In this document: positions 1-8,295 of the stretch, one piece after another | Numbering within the stretch: position 1 is the first letter of the stretch | How the letters are laid out: every line of letters starts with the position of its first letter | NCBI GenBank assembly: GCA_046485045.1 | Contig: JAWOHT010000183.1 | Span: 1-22,829 of the forward strand | Reading direction: 5' to 3' | Length of the DNA stretch: 22,829 bases | From: JAFGPL01 sp046485045 | GTDB lineage: Bacteria; Bacteroidota; Bacteroidia; Bacteroidales; UBA10428 | Position numbers and translations under genes: made by a program | Notes under the pieces: model-generated | What the model was told of the DNA's origin: nothing | Database searches by the model: none | The model's input: only the letters and a program-made list of their open reading frames with translations

Positions 1-787
1 ATTGATTTCGGTGGTGCTTATTCTGATCTCGGTCAGCCATTTAAATACACAGGTGGAATTTGGAAATATAAATTTTGCATTACCATTAATACCGGTTGCA
101 TCATTCCTATTTATTATTACCGGCGTTTTGTCACTGAGAAAAAGCGTCCACTTCTTTATTCTTAACCTGCTTCTGTTTACAATTCTCTTTCTAATTTTAG
201 GAGTTATGGCTTATAAGTGGTATATTCTGGAGATAGCCACCCTATTCTTTGCTATGGGAATAATGGCCGGTATTGCTATGAACAATTCACCCAATGAAAT
301 TGTAAAACTATTTCTTGATGGAGTGAAAGACATTTTGCCTGCAGCCCTGGTTGTGGGCCTTGCCGGCGGTATTATTGTAATTCTTGAAGAGGGACAGGTG
401 ATTGATACAATACTGTATAAACTTTCAAACTCAATGAATTCGCTTGGAAAAATAAGCACAGTCGGGATGATGTATGTAATACAGACTATTATTAATATTG
501 TAATTCCTTCGGGTTCTGCCAAAGCAGCGCTTACAATGCCTATTATGGCGCCTTTCTCAGATCTGGTAGGGCTTTCGAGACAAGCCACTGTAATGGCTTT
601 TCAGTTTGGCGACGGGTTTACAAATATGATTACACCAACTTCGGGAGTTCTGATTGGGGTACTCGGTGTTGCCAGAATTCCATATCAAAAGTGGGTGAGG
701 TGGATTACACCTTTAATGGTGATATTAATTTTGCTTGGATTCCTGTTACTAATTCCAACTGTTACAATCCCACTTGAAGGATTTTAA
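1..787 (+). CDS. YfcC-family C4-dicarboxylate/basic amino acid type membrane transporter, C-terminal part
   Basis: The reading frame is open to the left edge, so only about the last 261 residues are present; the family is usually about 450-500 aa and the true start lies outside. The protein is almost entirely hydrophobic, with roughly seven membrane segments. Two loop motifs are typical of the YfcC/DcuC-like (ion transporter superfamily) fold: IVIPSGSAKAALTMPIMAP around residues 164-182, and QFGDGFTNMITPTSG around residues 201-215, a substrate/ion-binding loop in a re-entrant region. Family members are predicted secondary carriers for dicarboxylates, peptides or amino acids; the substrate cannot be read from the sequence. 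It ends at TAA and converges on a DUF819 gene with only 49 bp between. No clear terminator is visible. Confidence 0.8.
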   Translation, partial: LISVVLILISVSHLNTQVEFGNINFALPLIPVASFLFIITGVLSLRKSVHFFILNLLLFTILFLILGVMAYKWYILEIATLFFAMGIMAGIAMNNSPNEIVKLFLDGVKDILPAALVVGLAGGIIVILEEGQVIDTILYKLSNSMNSLGKISTVGMMYVIQTIINIVIPSGSAKAALTMPIMAPFSDLVGLSRQATVMAFQFGDGFTNMITPTSGVLIGVLGVARIPYQKWVRWITPLMVILILLGFLLLIPTVTIPLEGF

Positions 788-836
788 AAGATACTATTAG
801 GAATGACCGTATTATAATTACCTAACCGGGAATATC

Positions 837-2093
837 TCAGATTCCCTGTAAAAAATAGGCCAACAATACCCCCAGGTAATTTCCAACCGCGTAGCCAATT
901 ATTCCGACGGTAAGTCCTGATACAACAACTTCTTTATTGTTAAGTGCACCGGCAACAAGCGGCACAAATGGGGGAGAGCATATAAGCGCTGTGGATGAAA
1001 CCATTACGGTATCTGCATCTACTTTAAAAATTTTTGATAAAAAAACTTGTATCAGCAGGGTTCCGAAAACTGAAGCTGTAATATAAAAGAATAATGCAGG
1101 AGAGATATGCACCAGTTGTTTGATATCGGCCATTGATGCAACCACCATACTGAATATTAATATAAAATACATGCCAAGTTCAAAAGTTTTGTCTATTTTG
1201 TTTACCTGAGGGATAAGAGATACAAATATGCTGAGGGTGGTAATGGTTAGTATTACCACAATCATCACCTGGTTTTCGTTTACCATGAGGCTTAACAAGC
1301 CGGCGATGAGAAAAATGGCAAAAGTGATTCCAAGCGCTTTTAGCAGAGGAAAAAATTTCCCCTTCGATAAAATACCCCTGTATTCACCATTGATATTGGC
1401 TGTGGCTCCCTCATAAAAACCGTCTTTCCTGGGATAAGGATTTAAGTATTTTCTGAATATCTTTTTACCTATGGTCATTAGAAAGAAAAGATAGGCAACA
1501 CCTATTGCCGTATCGTAGGTGTGTGTAAGGATATAGGTTATGGGGTCAACATCGAGCATCATTTTCAGAGAAGCAAGGTTTGGGGTTCCGCCTGTGTATA
1601 GACCGATAAGCATGCCAGAAACCTTCCATAGTTCGGGTATCTGCTTCCTGAAAATGAAAAAACCGACCCCAACAACCAGAATAACTGCACTAATACCCAA
1701 AACGAGCGAGAGAAATGTCTTGCCGGCCATCCTGAACCAGTCTTTGATATTCAGCGAAAAAAGCAACAAGGGAATTGCCACGGGGATGGTAATGGTCATA
1801 AACAGGTCCTGCATTTTCCTGATCCTGAAGAATAAAATGTCATCTGCAGTAATAAGGTACTGTTCTTGCAAAAGCGCAAGCTGCTGAAAGCTAAGCTTTT
1901 TATTGGCAGCCAGCAGTTCATGAAAAAACGTGCTTGCAGAAGGTATCAGGCCTATGTGCCCGAGAATAAGTCCGAAACAATATGCAAGTATCACCGTGCC
2001 TATTCGGTTTGCGATACTGTTTCGTTCGGTAAGATAAATAATGATGGCGGGAGTAACAATGTAAATAATGATAAGGAGCAAAGTTTGTGGCAT
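837..2093 (-). CDS. DUF819 family (YjcL-like) integral membrane protein
   Basis: A 418-residue protein with about 10-12 predicted membrane segments spread along its length. Its pattern fits DUF819/YjcL: an N-terminal YLTERNSIANRIGTVILAY segment, a conserved GLYTGGTPNLASLKMMLDVD loop (about residues 164-183), and a C-terminal SSTALICSPPFVPLVAGALNN loop followed by a glycine-rich helix. These paired loops resemble the two half-repeats of carboxylate or sodium-coupled transporters, so a transport role is likely, but no substrate is established for the family. The length is normal. A TATATTTA sequence 24 nt upstream of the ATG (minus strand, 2117-2124) could be a -7 element. It sits 65 bp downstream of the GH115 gene on the same strand, so it may also be read through from it. 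Confidence 0.8.
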   Translation of the reverse strand: MPQTLLLIIIYIVTPAIIIYLTERNSIANRIGTVILAYCFGLILGHIGLIPSASTFFHELLAANKKLSFQQLALLQEQYLITADDILFFRIRKMQDLFMTITIPVAIPLLLFSLNIKDWFRMAGKTFLSLVLGISAVILVVGVGFFIFRKQIPELWKVSGMLIGLYTGGTPNLASLKMMLDVDPITYILTHTYDTAIGVAYLFFLMTIGKKIFRKYLNPYPRKDGFYEGATANINGEYRGILSKGKFFPLLKALGITFAIFLIAGLLSLMVNENQVMIVVILTITTLSIFVSLIPQVNKIDKTFELGMYFILIFSMVVASMADIKQLVHISPALFFYITASVFGTLLIQVFLSKIFKVDADTVMVSSTALICSPPFVPLVAGALNNKEVVVSGLTVGIIGYAVGNYLGVLLAYFLQGI

Positions 2094-2158
2094 GAGTTGA
2101 AATTTTGTTCAGGTGTTAAATATAGTAAAAAACCGTAAATTGAAAATTTTAATAAATT

Positions 2159-5074
2159 TTACTTTGTATCGGTTTCAGGAATAGCTGAATAGCCATGCTT
2201 TAATCCTCCAAAATCAATTACAATGCGGTCTATAATCACACCAGGATCAAGCGCTGTTATTTTAAGGGTATGCCTTCCCGGTTCTGAAATATTATGAGAA
2301 GAGATAACTATGGCGCTGTTGCGTAAAACGTTTTGTTTCCATGTTTCACTTCTGTCAAAGGTGCGGTAATCAATTATATCGGGTTTATTATTGTCAATAC
2401 TCACTTCTAAGCGCAAAGAATAATTATTGTTAAGAGGGTGAACCGGCAGACAATAAACATATACATCAGCATTTCCTTTTGAATAAGTAACAAATTCATA
2501 TTCTGCAGTTGCCCTTATCTCTTCCTGATCGTCATTACCGGGGATTCCTGTAACAGGGGCCAGCACAAGCGATTTACCCGAATATCCCAATCCTTCTGTC
2601 ACATTCCAGTTGTATGCGGATGAATTGATTACGCGCGAATAGTTTTCAGCATATATTGAAACATACCTGTTTTTTTCAATGAAAAAGTTCGGGTTGACAA
2701 CAGTTAATTTTTTCACCTGAAACGGCACTTTAAATTCCCTGTTGCCACCTTTTATAATTACAAATCCGTTATTTGCCGAATCGGGTGATAAGATGGCATA
2801 ATCAATACTTACCAATATACGTTCCTCTTTTTTCAGGAAGTCATCTTTTAGCTCACCTGATTTTTTGTTGAGTATTATCCAGGGATGAGAGGTGATGGCT
2901 TCCCACTGAATGTTTCCTTTTCCTGTAAGAAAAATATCTATGAAATATTTGTCATCAGCAGAATAAAACACCGGCAGTCTGCTTCCAAACATGTTTTCAC
3001 GCGGACGTTCATCCGTGTAACTTTCAAGGCAAATTCCGAAATCCTGTTTATCCAGTATTTCCCAGGCTGGTATCATCGGACAGTCAAAAACCGGAAGTCC
3101 CCTCGGATTCATAGACATCATATGCTGCCATTTGCCTGCTGAAAGTTTTTCATTATAAAAATTTGTTTCTGATATTATACTGTCGTATGCCGCTTTTGCT
3201 AATAAGGCATGGTCGTTTGCGCTGCTGCGAAACTGTTTTGCATATATATACGCTTTTTCAATATGAAGAAATTTTTGGTTAATAAGGGTTGCACCCCGCA
3301 CAGGGTAATAAACCAGCTGATAATAGGCATCACGACGATTTGCCGGAATTTCACCCTTCAATGACAGAACTTCGGCAAACAGTTTACCATATCTGTCAAG
3401 CCTTCTTTGGGCTTCATCGTTGTAATAAAAATGATTATACATGGTGGGATTGATGACCCTGGTTGGCTCTGTCTGGCTCCATCCCATATACTCAGGTTTT
3501 CTTTCAAATGCCAGGTCATAGTAATCCCACATAATATCTTTTACTTTAGTTCCTGCTTCCGTTCCAAAGGAGTTCTGCATCCAATTTGCAAGGTGTTTTT
3601 TAACATAACCGTTATCAGTAAACGGTTCAATCTGATAGGCCATATCAAGCGCAAGCTCTGTAAGGTACTCTGCCGGCTTGATATCTCCCACATTCATGAC
3701 CCAAAGCATTTTACAGCCGCTCCTGTAAGCTTTGATTAACTCTTCCCTTACAAGCATGGGATGTGTGCTGCCAAGCCAGAGATAATCATGAGGCCTTCCC
3801 CAGTATGAAAGATGATAATAAATACCGCTTCCTCCGCTTCTTACAGATTCGGATTTATTGTTCAACCGACGCATAAATCCATAATTGTCATCAGTCCATA
3901 CAATGGTTATATCGTCATGTAATTCCAAACCATTATCATAAATATCAAGAACCTCTTTATAAGGGATAAACGCCTGCGGTACCTTTGTTATATCATCGTT
4001 AATTATATTTTTAATTATTTCGCGCTGGTCGGCAAAAACCTTTTCCAGGATAATTCTTTTATCTTCCATGGAAGTAACTCCTTCCATGCCTGAATCGTGA
4101 ATACCTCTTATACCAATTGTGTAGATACTTTCATAGTTTTTACTTTCTTCTGCCCGCTGTTTCCAGTAATTATAAATGGTGTTGCTATTGGTGGCGTAGC
4201 TGAATTCCCCCATTGTTTTTACATCCCATTCATCTACATTGTTTCGCAGCATTGGTTCGGCATGTGAACTGCCTACTACAATGCCGTAATCATCTGCTGT
4301 TTTGCTGTTATCAGGATAGTGGTAGAACGCTTTGGTGCAGGGATGCATGGCCGGCCAGATGAGGTTGGCCTTCAAACGTAGCAACAGTTCAAAAATTTTT
4401 GCATAAGTTTTTGGCCCGATGTCACCTGTTTCAGGTTCAAATGTCTTTGCCGCCCAAGGTTGCAGCCCCCAGTCTTCATCGTTAAGAAAAATCCCCCTGT
4501 ATTTTACAGATGGTGCAGGGGAGAGGTACTCAAGCGGTTCGAGACTCAGACCGGTCTTTTTTTCAGGGGTAATGTCTGCCCACCAGTGCCATGGCGAAAC
4601 ACCCATTGCCCCGGAAAGGGTAAATACACCATATGCTGCACCCCGCTTGTCGCTGCCGCAGATAACCAATGCTTGTTTTACCCCTGGAAATGGCTTTTGC
4701 AGTGTTTTATAATAATACTGTTCCCAGCCTCCATTTAATTTTTCGGTATTGATTTTTTTTTCTGAAGATAGTATACTGATAAGTCGGCACTTCTCATCTG
4801 TACCGACAATAATTGTAAAATCTGAAAGGTTCGAGATATCTGAGATTATCTCTGGCCTGTGGCCAGTAACCATCTCAATGTCAGAGGCAAGCAGTCGGGC
4901 TGCAATTTTCACTGTTTCATAATCATTGCTGTCGCAATATATTGTTGCCTGTTTTGTCGTGGTGAAAATGGGGAAATTTCTACTTCCGGGGTCTGTATTT
5001 TCACTTATTTTTAACTGTGCAGAAAGTGAGTACACACCAACAAACAGCAAGATTGTTATAGCCAGGATTTTCAT
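2159..5074 (-). CDS. Secreted GH115 family xylan alpha-1,2-glucuronidase
   Basis: A 971-residue protein with a signal peptide (MKILAITILLFVGVYSLSA, then Q). Characterised GH115 enzymes release glucuronic or 4-O-methylglucuronic acid from glucuronoxylan, including from internal xylose units, and the length fits. GH115-type segments seen: an N-terminal alpha/beta region (residues ~25-190) with GSDKRGAAYGVFTLSGAMG; the barrel entry YRGIFLNDEDWGLQPWA (~193-209); LRLKANLIWPAMHP; IGIRGIHDSGMEG (~320); IVWTDDNYGFMRRLN (~390); and HLSYWGRPHDYLWLGS (~425). The C-terminal ~170 residues form a beta-rich domain, as in other GH115 proteins. No SusC/SusD pair or other xylan-degrading gene is adjacent, so this is not a classical polysaccharide utilisation locus. 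A minus-strand TATCTTTA at 5105-5112 is a possible -7 element. Confidence 0.92.
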   Translation of the reverse strand: MKILAITILLFVGVYSLSAQLKISENTDPGSRNFPIFTTTKQATIYCDSNDYETVKIAARLLASDIEMVTGHRPEIISDISNLSDFTIIVGTDEKCRLISILSSEKKINTEKLNGGWEQYYYKTLQKPFPGVKQALVICGSDKRGAAYGVFTLSGAMGVSPWHWWADITPEKKTGLSLEPLEYLSPAPSVKYRGIFLNDEDWGLQPWAAKTFEPETGDIGPKTYAKIFELLLRLKANLIWPAMHPCTKAFYHYPDNSKTADDYGIVVGSSHAEPMLRNNVDEWDVKTMGEFSYATNSNTIYNYWKQRAEESKNYESIYTIGIRGIHDSGMEGVTSMEDKRIILEKVFADQREIIKNIINDDITKVPQAFIPYKEVLDIYDNGLELHDDITIVWTDDNYGFMRRLNNKSESVRSGGSGIYYHLSYWGRPHDYLWLGSTHPMLVREELIKAYRSGCKMLWVMNVGDIKPAEYLTELALDMAYQIEPFTDNGYVKKHLANWMQNSFGTEAGTKVKDIMWDYYDLAFERKPEYMGWSQTEPTRVINPTMYNHFYYNDEAQRRLDRYGKLFAEVLSLKGEIPANRRDAYYQLVYYPVRGATLINQKFLHIEKAYIYAKQFRSSANDHALLAKAAYDSIISETNFYNEKLSAGKWQHMMSMNPRGLPVFDCPMIPAWEILDKQDFGICLESYTDERPRENMFGSRLPVFYSADDKYFIDIFLTGKGNIQWEAITSHPWIILNKKSGELKDDFLKKEERILVSIDYAILSPDSANNGFVIIKGGNREFKVPFQVKKLTVVNPNFFIEKNRYVSIYAENYSRVINSSAYNWNVTEGLGYSGKSLVLAPVTGIPGNDDQEEIRATAEYEFVTYSKGNADVYVYCLPVHPLNNNYSLRLEVSIDNNKPDIIDYRTFDRSETWKQNVLRNSAIVISSHNISEPGRHTLKITALDPGVIIDRIVIDFGGLKHGYSAIPETDTK

Positions 5075-5390
5075 ACTCTGTTCGTTTTTTTTGAGTTTGA
5101 GCTATAAAGATAATACTTCCAGCTTTTAACATTTTATGCCGGTTGACTTTTTATACTTTTTAGATTTTATCATTACTCAACGGAATTTTTTTTTTATGAA
5201 CTGAATACTGAAGTGTCATGAATTACCAGGCTTACATTTTTGCTCCCATTTTGTTCGCAGCGCCGAATTATGAATGAAAGTATTTTTAAAGAATAATTCT
5301 GCCTTTTATTGCAACCTACATAAATATATAATAAATTGGTTAACAATTTTTTTTGTAACTATTTATTTGTTAAACCTAAAAACAAACGCT
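5075..5390. other. Divergent intergenic region, GH115 / mscL
   Basis: 316 bp, strongly AT-rich, between divergent genes, so it should hold both promoters. On the plus strand TTTATTTG (5363-5370) is one base off the Bacteroidota -7 consensus TAnnTTTG and lies 20 bp before the mscL start; a TTGG at 5336 is too far for a standard -33 element. The mscL frame is open upstream to 5274, but that translation is an AT-rich, family-unlike extension. No repeat, RNA gene or terminator was recognised. Confidence 0.4.
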
Positions 5391-5825
5391 ATGGGATTTA
5401 TTAAAGAGTTTAAGCAGTTCGCCTTGCGCGGTAATGTGGTTGATATGGCAGTGGGTATTATCATCGGCGGGGCTTTTGGCAAGATTGTCAGTTCGCTGGT
5501 TAATGATGTGATTATGCCTCCAATAGGCATGTTGCTGGGTGGAGTGAATTTTACAGATTTTAAAATTACCATTAAAAAAGCAATACCGGCCGGAATGGAT
5601 GCTTTAGGAAATATAATTCCCGAAGTAGAAGCAGTCACGCTTAATTATGGAAATTTTATACAGTGGCTAATTGATTTTCTGATTATAGCTTTTGTAATAT
5701 TTCTGATGATCAAAGCAATGAACAAGATGAAGAGGAAAGAGGAAGTACAACCTACAGTTCCGGTTGTGCCAACAAAAGAAGAAACATTACTTACAGAAAT
5801 AAGAGATTTGTTGAAGAATAAATAG
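5391..5825 (+). CDS. mscL: Large-conductance mechanosensitive channel MscL
   Basis: A 144-residue channel that opens under membrane tension and releases solutes during hypo-osmotic shock; it forms a homopentamer in the inner membrane. The start at 5391 was chosen because MGFIKEFKQFALRGNVVDMA is the canonical MscL N-terminus; the longer open frame from 5274 adds 39 residues that no MscL carries. TM1 is DMAVGIIIGGAFGKIVSSLVNDVIMP (~18-43), the pore helix with its glycine/alanine pattern. The periplasmic loop (~55-85) is followed by TM2 (LIDFLIIAFVIFLMIKAM) and a charged C-terminal helix ending in EETLLTEIRDLLKNK. Length matches the family (E. coli 136 aa). It appears monocistronic, and the DNA downstream is repeat-rich and non-coding. 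Confidence 0.97.
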   Translation: MGFIKEFKQFALRGNVVDMAVGIIIGGAFGKIVSSLVNDVIMPPIGMLLGGVNFTDFKITIKKAIPAGMDALGNIIPEVEAVTLNYGNFIQWLIDFLIIAFVIFLMIKAMNKMKRKEEVQPTVPVVPTKEETLLTEIRDLLKNK

Positions 5826-5840
5826 TGTATGAGGAGGGGG

Positions 5841-6004
5841 CTTCGATTACGCTCAGCCTGAAATTAAATTATCAAGCACTTGTCACACTAAGACTTCGAT
5901 AGTGCTAAACCACTATTTTATTATTAGTTGACACCTTTGTCTGCCTGAGTCCCGGTAAGCCGGGAAAGGCTATTTTTATCGTGTCATTAGCAGCGTAGTC
6001 GAAG
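5841..6004. repeat. Degenerate element bounded by 13-bp inverted repeats
   Basis: CTTCGATTACGCT at 5841-5853 is repeated in inverse orientation as AGCGTAGTCGAAG at 5992-6004, matching at 12 of 13 positions. A weaker direct copy, CTTCGATAGTGCT, lies at 5894-5906 (10 of 13). The enclosed 138 bp carry further palindromes and no reading frame. It could be a decayed miniature element or an intergenic palindromic repeat family. No target-site duplication was recognised. Confidence 0.45.
5943..5970. repeat. GC-rich hairpin
   Basis: GCCT-gagt-CCCGG-TAAG-CCGGG-aa-AGGC forms a two-step stem with a perfect 5-bp core and a 4-nt loop, followed by TATTTTTA. It stands out in otherwise AT-rich DNA. It may be a weak transcription terminator on the plus strand, 118 bp after the mscL stop, or part of the surrounding repeat element. 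Confidence 0.4.
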
Positions 6005-6038
6005 GCTATTTTCCATTGAGTCATTAGCAGCAGCGAAG
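5967..6038. repeat. Two-copy degenerate direct repeat, ~36 bp unit
   Basis: Two head-to-tail copies (5967-6002 and 6003-6038) both begin AGGCTATTTT and share GTCATTAGCAGC near the middle, with a one-base length change between them. The shared core makes a local duplication that has since diverged the likeliest origin. Confidence 0.5.
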
Positions 6039-6146
6039 AAGAAATATATCTTACTTGATACGGTCTTAATATGATTCTGTAATACAATAATTTGGAAAGT
6101 AAACTGCATACTGTTATATTTGGTTTTTACAAACCGGCAGAACCTT

Positions 6147-6998
6147 ATGAAGTGTTTTATCCTATCATGCCTTTTCACGCTAATTGCAGCAACTGCATAC
6201 TGTAACGAGCCCTCTGGTAATAGCGCAGGGGCCAATGATACCTCCGGTATTCAAATAACGGAGGAGACCGGAATGACAGAAGCACAGGCTGACTCTCTTC
6301 AAAAAGCATATTACATTATATTGCATAGCCTTAGGATACAAAACGAGCAGCTTGAAAGGGCGGTTGTAAGGTCGGGCAGGATCATCGCGGTTTTATTTGT
6401 CGTGCTGATGGCCCTGGGAATTATGATCACGTTATTAAGTTCACGCAAGTCATATTTTGCCACCTTTCCCTATTTCAGACAAAAAAAGGGTTACCATTCT
6501 GGCATCGTGTGCCTTCAGATGATGTACAAATATTATTACGGCAAAAGAATTACATATAAAAACATTTTAAAAAGCAGTTCACTTGAAAGTAATCCCGGAA
6601 TACTCACAATCGAAGATATGGTGATGCTTGCAGAGTCGCTGGGATTTGACAGCAGGGTGGTGAAGGCCGATCTGGGCGAACTGTATAATAAACTTCAGAT
6701 GCCGGTGCTTTTATACATGCCGAATCATATGGCCGTATTGTATGCCATAAAAGAAGGCTTTTTTCATTTATCCGACCCGTATTACGGATTTGTCAAACTC
6801 AATAATTTCTATTTTGCCACCTCATGGTTCGTTGATGTAAAGAACCTTAAAGGTATCGCGTTGCAACTTTACCCGCAAAAACAGGTCAGAAATTCCATTG
6901 CCAGAAAAATCAACCATGAAAAATTTTCAGCTATAAAATCAATTGACAGGAAAAGTTGGAATAGTTTCGGCTGTGAGCTCGATGTAACAAAAGAATAA
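6147..6998 (+). CDS. Membrane-anchored C39-peptidase-like protein with Cys-to-Ser substitution
   Basis: A 283-residue protein. The ATG at 6147 was chosen because it begins a signal-like stretch (MKCFILSCLFTLIAATAYC); the open frame upstream starts only with TTG. A polar, probably helical linker (~30-77) is followed by a membrane segment (residues 79-97, IIAVLFVVLMALGIMITLL) and a domain (~105-230) resembling family C39 bacteriocin-processing peptidases. The C39 core DCGxxCLxM is here HSGIVCLQM (117-125), so the nucleophile position is Ser118. The histidine (NHMAVLY, His194) and aspartate (LSDPYYG, Asp210) positions are kept. Catalysis is therefore doubtful; a binding role like that of the degenerate C39-like domain of the ABC transporter HlyB is possible. 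No ABC transporter or bacteriocin-like peptide gene is adjacent. It converges on the WYL gene with 7 bp between. Confidence 0.65.
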   Translation: MKCFILSCLFTLIAATAYCNEPSGNSAGANDTSGIQITEETGMTEAQADSLQKAYYIILHSLRIQNEQLERAVVRSGRIIAVLFVVLMALGIMITLLSSRKSYFATFPYFRQKKGYHSGIVCLQMMYKYYYGKRITYKNILKSSSLESNPGILTIEDMVMLAESLGFDSRVVKADLGELYNKLQMPVLLYMPNHMAVLYAIKEGFFHLSDPYYGFVKLNNFYFATSWFVDVKNLKGIALQLYPQKQVRNSIARKINHEKFSAIKSIDRKSWNSFGCELDVTKE

Positions 6999-7005
6999 AA
7001 GCTGA

Positions 7006-7959
7006 TTACAAAAAATGTTGATGTAGTTCATCTACCAGATTTTTAACCAGATTTTTTAACTGTTCCGGATTTACTATTGATACCTTATTGCCATAAGTTA
7101 TTATCCAACGGGCCATATAGTCCGGGGAGTCTGTCATAAAGTGCATTTCCATGCTGTTACCCAAGTCTTTTTCATCTACGAAGCCATAATAATAACGTGG
7201 TTTTTCAATGTAACCCAGCACTGATTTGTCAAATCTCAAAACCACCGGTTCGAGGTTATTTAACTGGTACATGTTATTCATAAACTCGAGCATTGGCATT
7301 CTTTTATCAGCGACAAATTGCTCTGCTGTAACCAAAAGCTGTTTAATCCTGTCGAGCCTGAAATCGCGGTAGTCGTCTCTAAGACGACAATAACCGAACA
7401 TATGCCAGGCAAAATTGTAATAGCAAAGCCCGATAGGTTCAACAAGCCTTCCTTCCGATAATTTGTCTGAATACTGGGCATAATAGTCAATTTTTAGCAC
7501 CTTTTTGGTTGCCAGCGCTTGTTGAATATCGCTCAGGAAGTTATTGGGAAAATTATACACCGAATTGTTGAAATGGTTAAGGATGGAAATATTCGGAGTA
7601 AGCGATTCAAGAAAATCTTTATCTGATGAGGGCAATACAGATTTAATTTTATCAAGGGCAGACTTGAAATGCTTTTCAATTGAAGGATCGGTGAATTTTT
7701 CTACCAGTTTTTCGGCGGTCAGCATCGAACCAGCCTCGGCTTTGGTAAACATTACCGGGGGCAGATGGTAGCCTTCGGTAAGAAAGTAACCGATGCCGGC
7801 TTCGGCACCTATAGGGATGCCGGCTTCCTCAAGCGCACGTATATCGCGGTAAACGGTCCGTTTGCTGATATTGTAACGATTGGCGATCTCTTCTGCTTTT
7901 ACCACTTTTTTGGTCTGTAGCATAATGAGTATGGCCGAGAGGCGGTCTATTCGGTTCAT
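7006..7959 (-). CDS. HTH/WYL-domain transcriptional regulator (YafY family)
   Basis: A 317-residue cytoplasmic regulator. The N-terminal HTH_11-type helix-turn-helix (residues 1-60) contains AEEIANRYNISKRTVYRDIRAL, the family's recognition helix, followed by the wing GIGYFLTEGYHLP. A WYL domain follows (~150-230), with the signature in the form FAWHMFGYCRLRDDYRDFRLDRI (WHM in place of WYL), then a C-terminal WCX-like region (~235-315). WYL domains are thought to bind small ligands or nucleic acid and modulate DNA binding; the target of this one is unknown. It is transcribed away from the small secreted protein gene at 8296 across a 336-bp divergent region, which could contain its operator. 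Length is normal. Confidence 0.9.
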   Translation of the reverse strand: MNRIDRLSAILIMLQTKKVVKAEEIANRYNISKRTVYRDIRALEEAGIPIGAEAGIGYFLTEGYHLPPVMFTKAEAGSMLTAEKLVEKFTDPSIEKHFKSALDKIKSVLPSSDKDFLESLTPNISILNHFNNSVYNFPNNFLSDIQQALATKKVLKIDYYAQYSDKLSEGRLVEPIGLCYYNFAWHMFGYCRLRDDYRDFRLDRIKQLLVTAEQFVADKRMPMLEFMNNMYQLNNLEPVVLRFDKSVLGYIEKPRYYYGFVDEKDLGNSMEMHFMTDSPDYMARWIITYGNKVSIVNPEQLKNLVKNLVDELHQHFL

Positions 7960-8295
7960 GGGCAGGGTTTTTTGCAGGCCAAAGATACTTAGTTTTCATG
8001 AAAGGTAATCACAACTGCCATATCTGTAAAGTTATGTCTGCCCTAAAGCCATTAAGTATCCAAAAATATCAACCTCCCGTTTATTTTGTCTGTAACTTCC
8101 AAATATTCTTTGGGTAACATTTAAATAACAGTCATCAAATAGCAGGTTAATCAGGAGTTTAAGCTGAATATGTTTACGATTTCTTAACATGCAAGAGGAT
8201 TTCTTAAGAAAAACTTAACATAAAGATTACAACCACCTAATATAGTGATAGCCTTAATTGGCTTATTTTTGTTTTGGTTAAAAAATTATAAAAAA
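7960..8295. other. Divergent intergenic region, WYL regulator / small secreted protein
   Basis: 336 bp, AT-rich. The right half carries a CTTAA half-site array (8183-8219) and two candidate -7 elements for the plus-strand gene: TATAGTGA (8241-8248), at the same distance from the array as in the two other box-bearing promoters, and TATTTTTG (8264-8271), a full match to TAnnTTTG. The left part should hold the WYL promoter; no clear operator palindrome was seen there. Confidence 0.45.
8183..8219 (+). promoter_or_regulatory. Candidate PhoB/OmpR-type binding array (CTTAA half-sites)
   Basis: Three half-sites on one strand: CTTAACAT at 8183, CTTAAGAA at 8203 and CTTAACAT at 8214. The last two start 11 bp apart, the one-turn direct-repeat spacing used by OmpR/PhoB-family regulators; the first is 20 bp further up. 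They share CTTAACAT with the boxes at 9495-9510 and 15169-15184. The array ends 76 nt before the start codon of the small secreted protein. Binding is inferred. Confidence 0.45.

Larger units (their letters stand above)
5826..6146. other. Repeat-rich non-coding region between mscL and the C39-like gene
   Basis: 321 bp without a credible gene. It holds a dense set of short repeats, listed separately: an inverted-repeat pair about 164 bp apart end to end, a nested imperfect palindrome at 5881-5933 (TGTCACACTAA against TTAGTTGACA) with inner hairpin ATAGTG-CTAAAC-CACTAT at 5899-5916 followed by TTTTATT, a GC-rich hairpin at 5943-5970, and a two-copy direct repeat at 5967-6038. The inner hairpin followed by Ts could act as a weak mscL terminator. 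The last ~100 bp are plain AT-rich DNA that should carry the promoter of the next gene. Confidence 0.5.

Noticed and set aside
5339..5374. GTTAAC, GTAAC and GTTAAA upstream of mscL as a PhoB-like box.
   Set aside because: Spacings are 16 and 14 bp, not 11, and the flanks do not match the box consensus.
5274..5390. A 39-residue N-terminal extension of MscL in the same frame.
   Set aside because: MscL proteins begin at MGFIKEFKxF; the extension is AT-rich and unlike any family member, so it is treated as 5' untranslated DNA.
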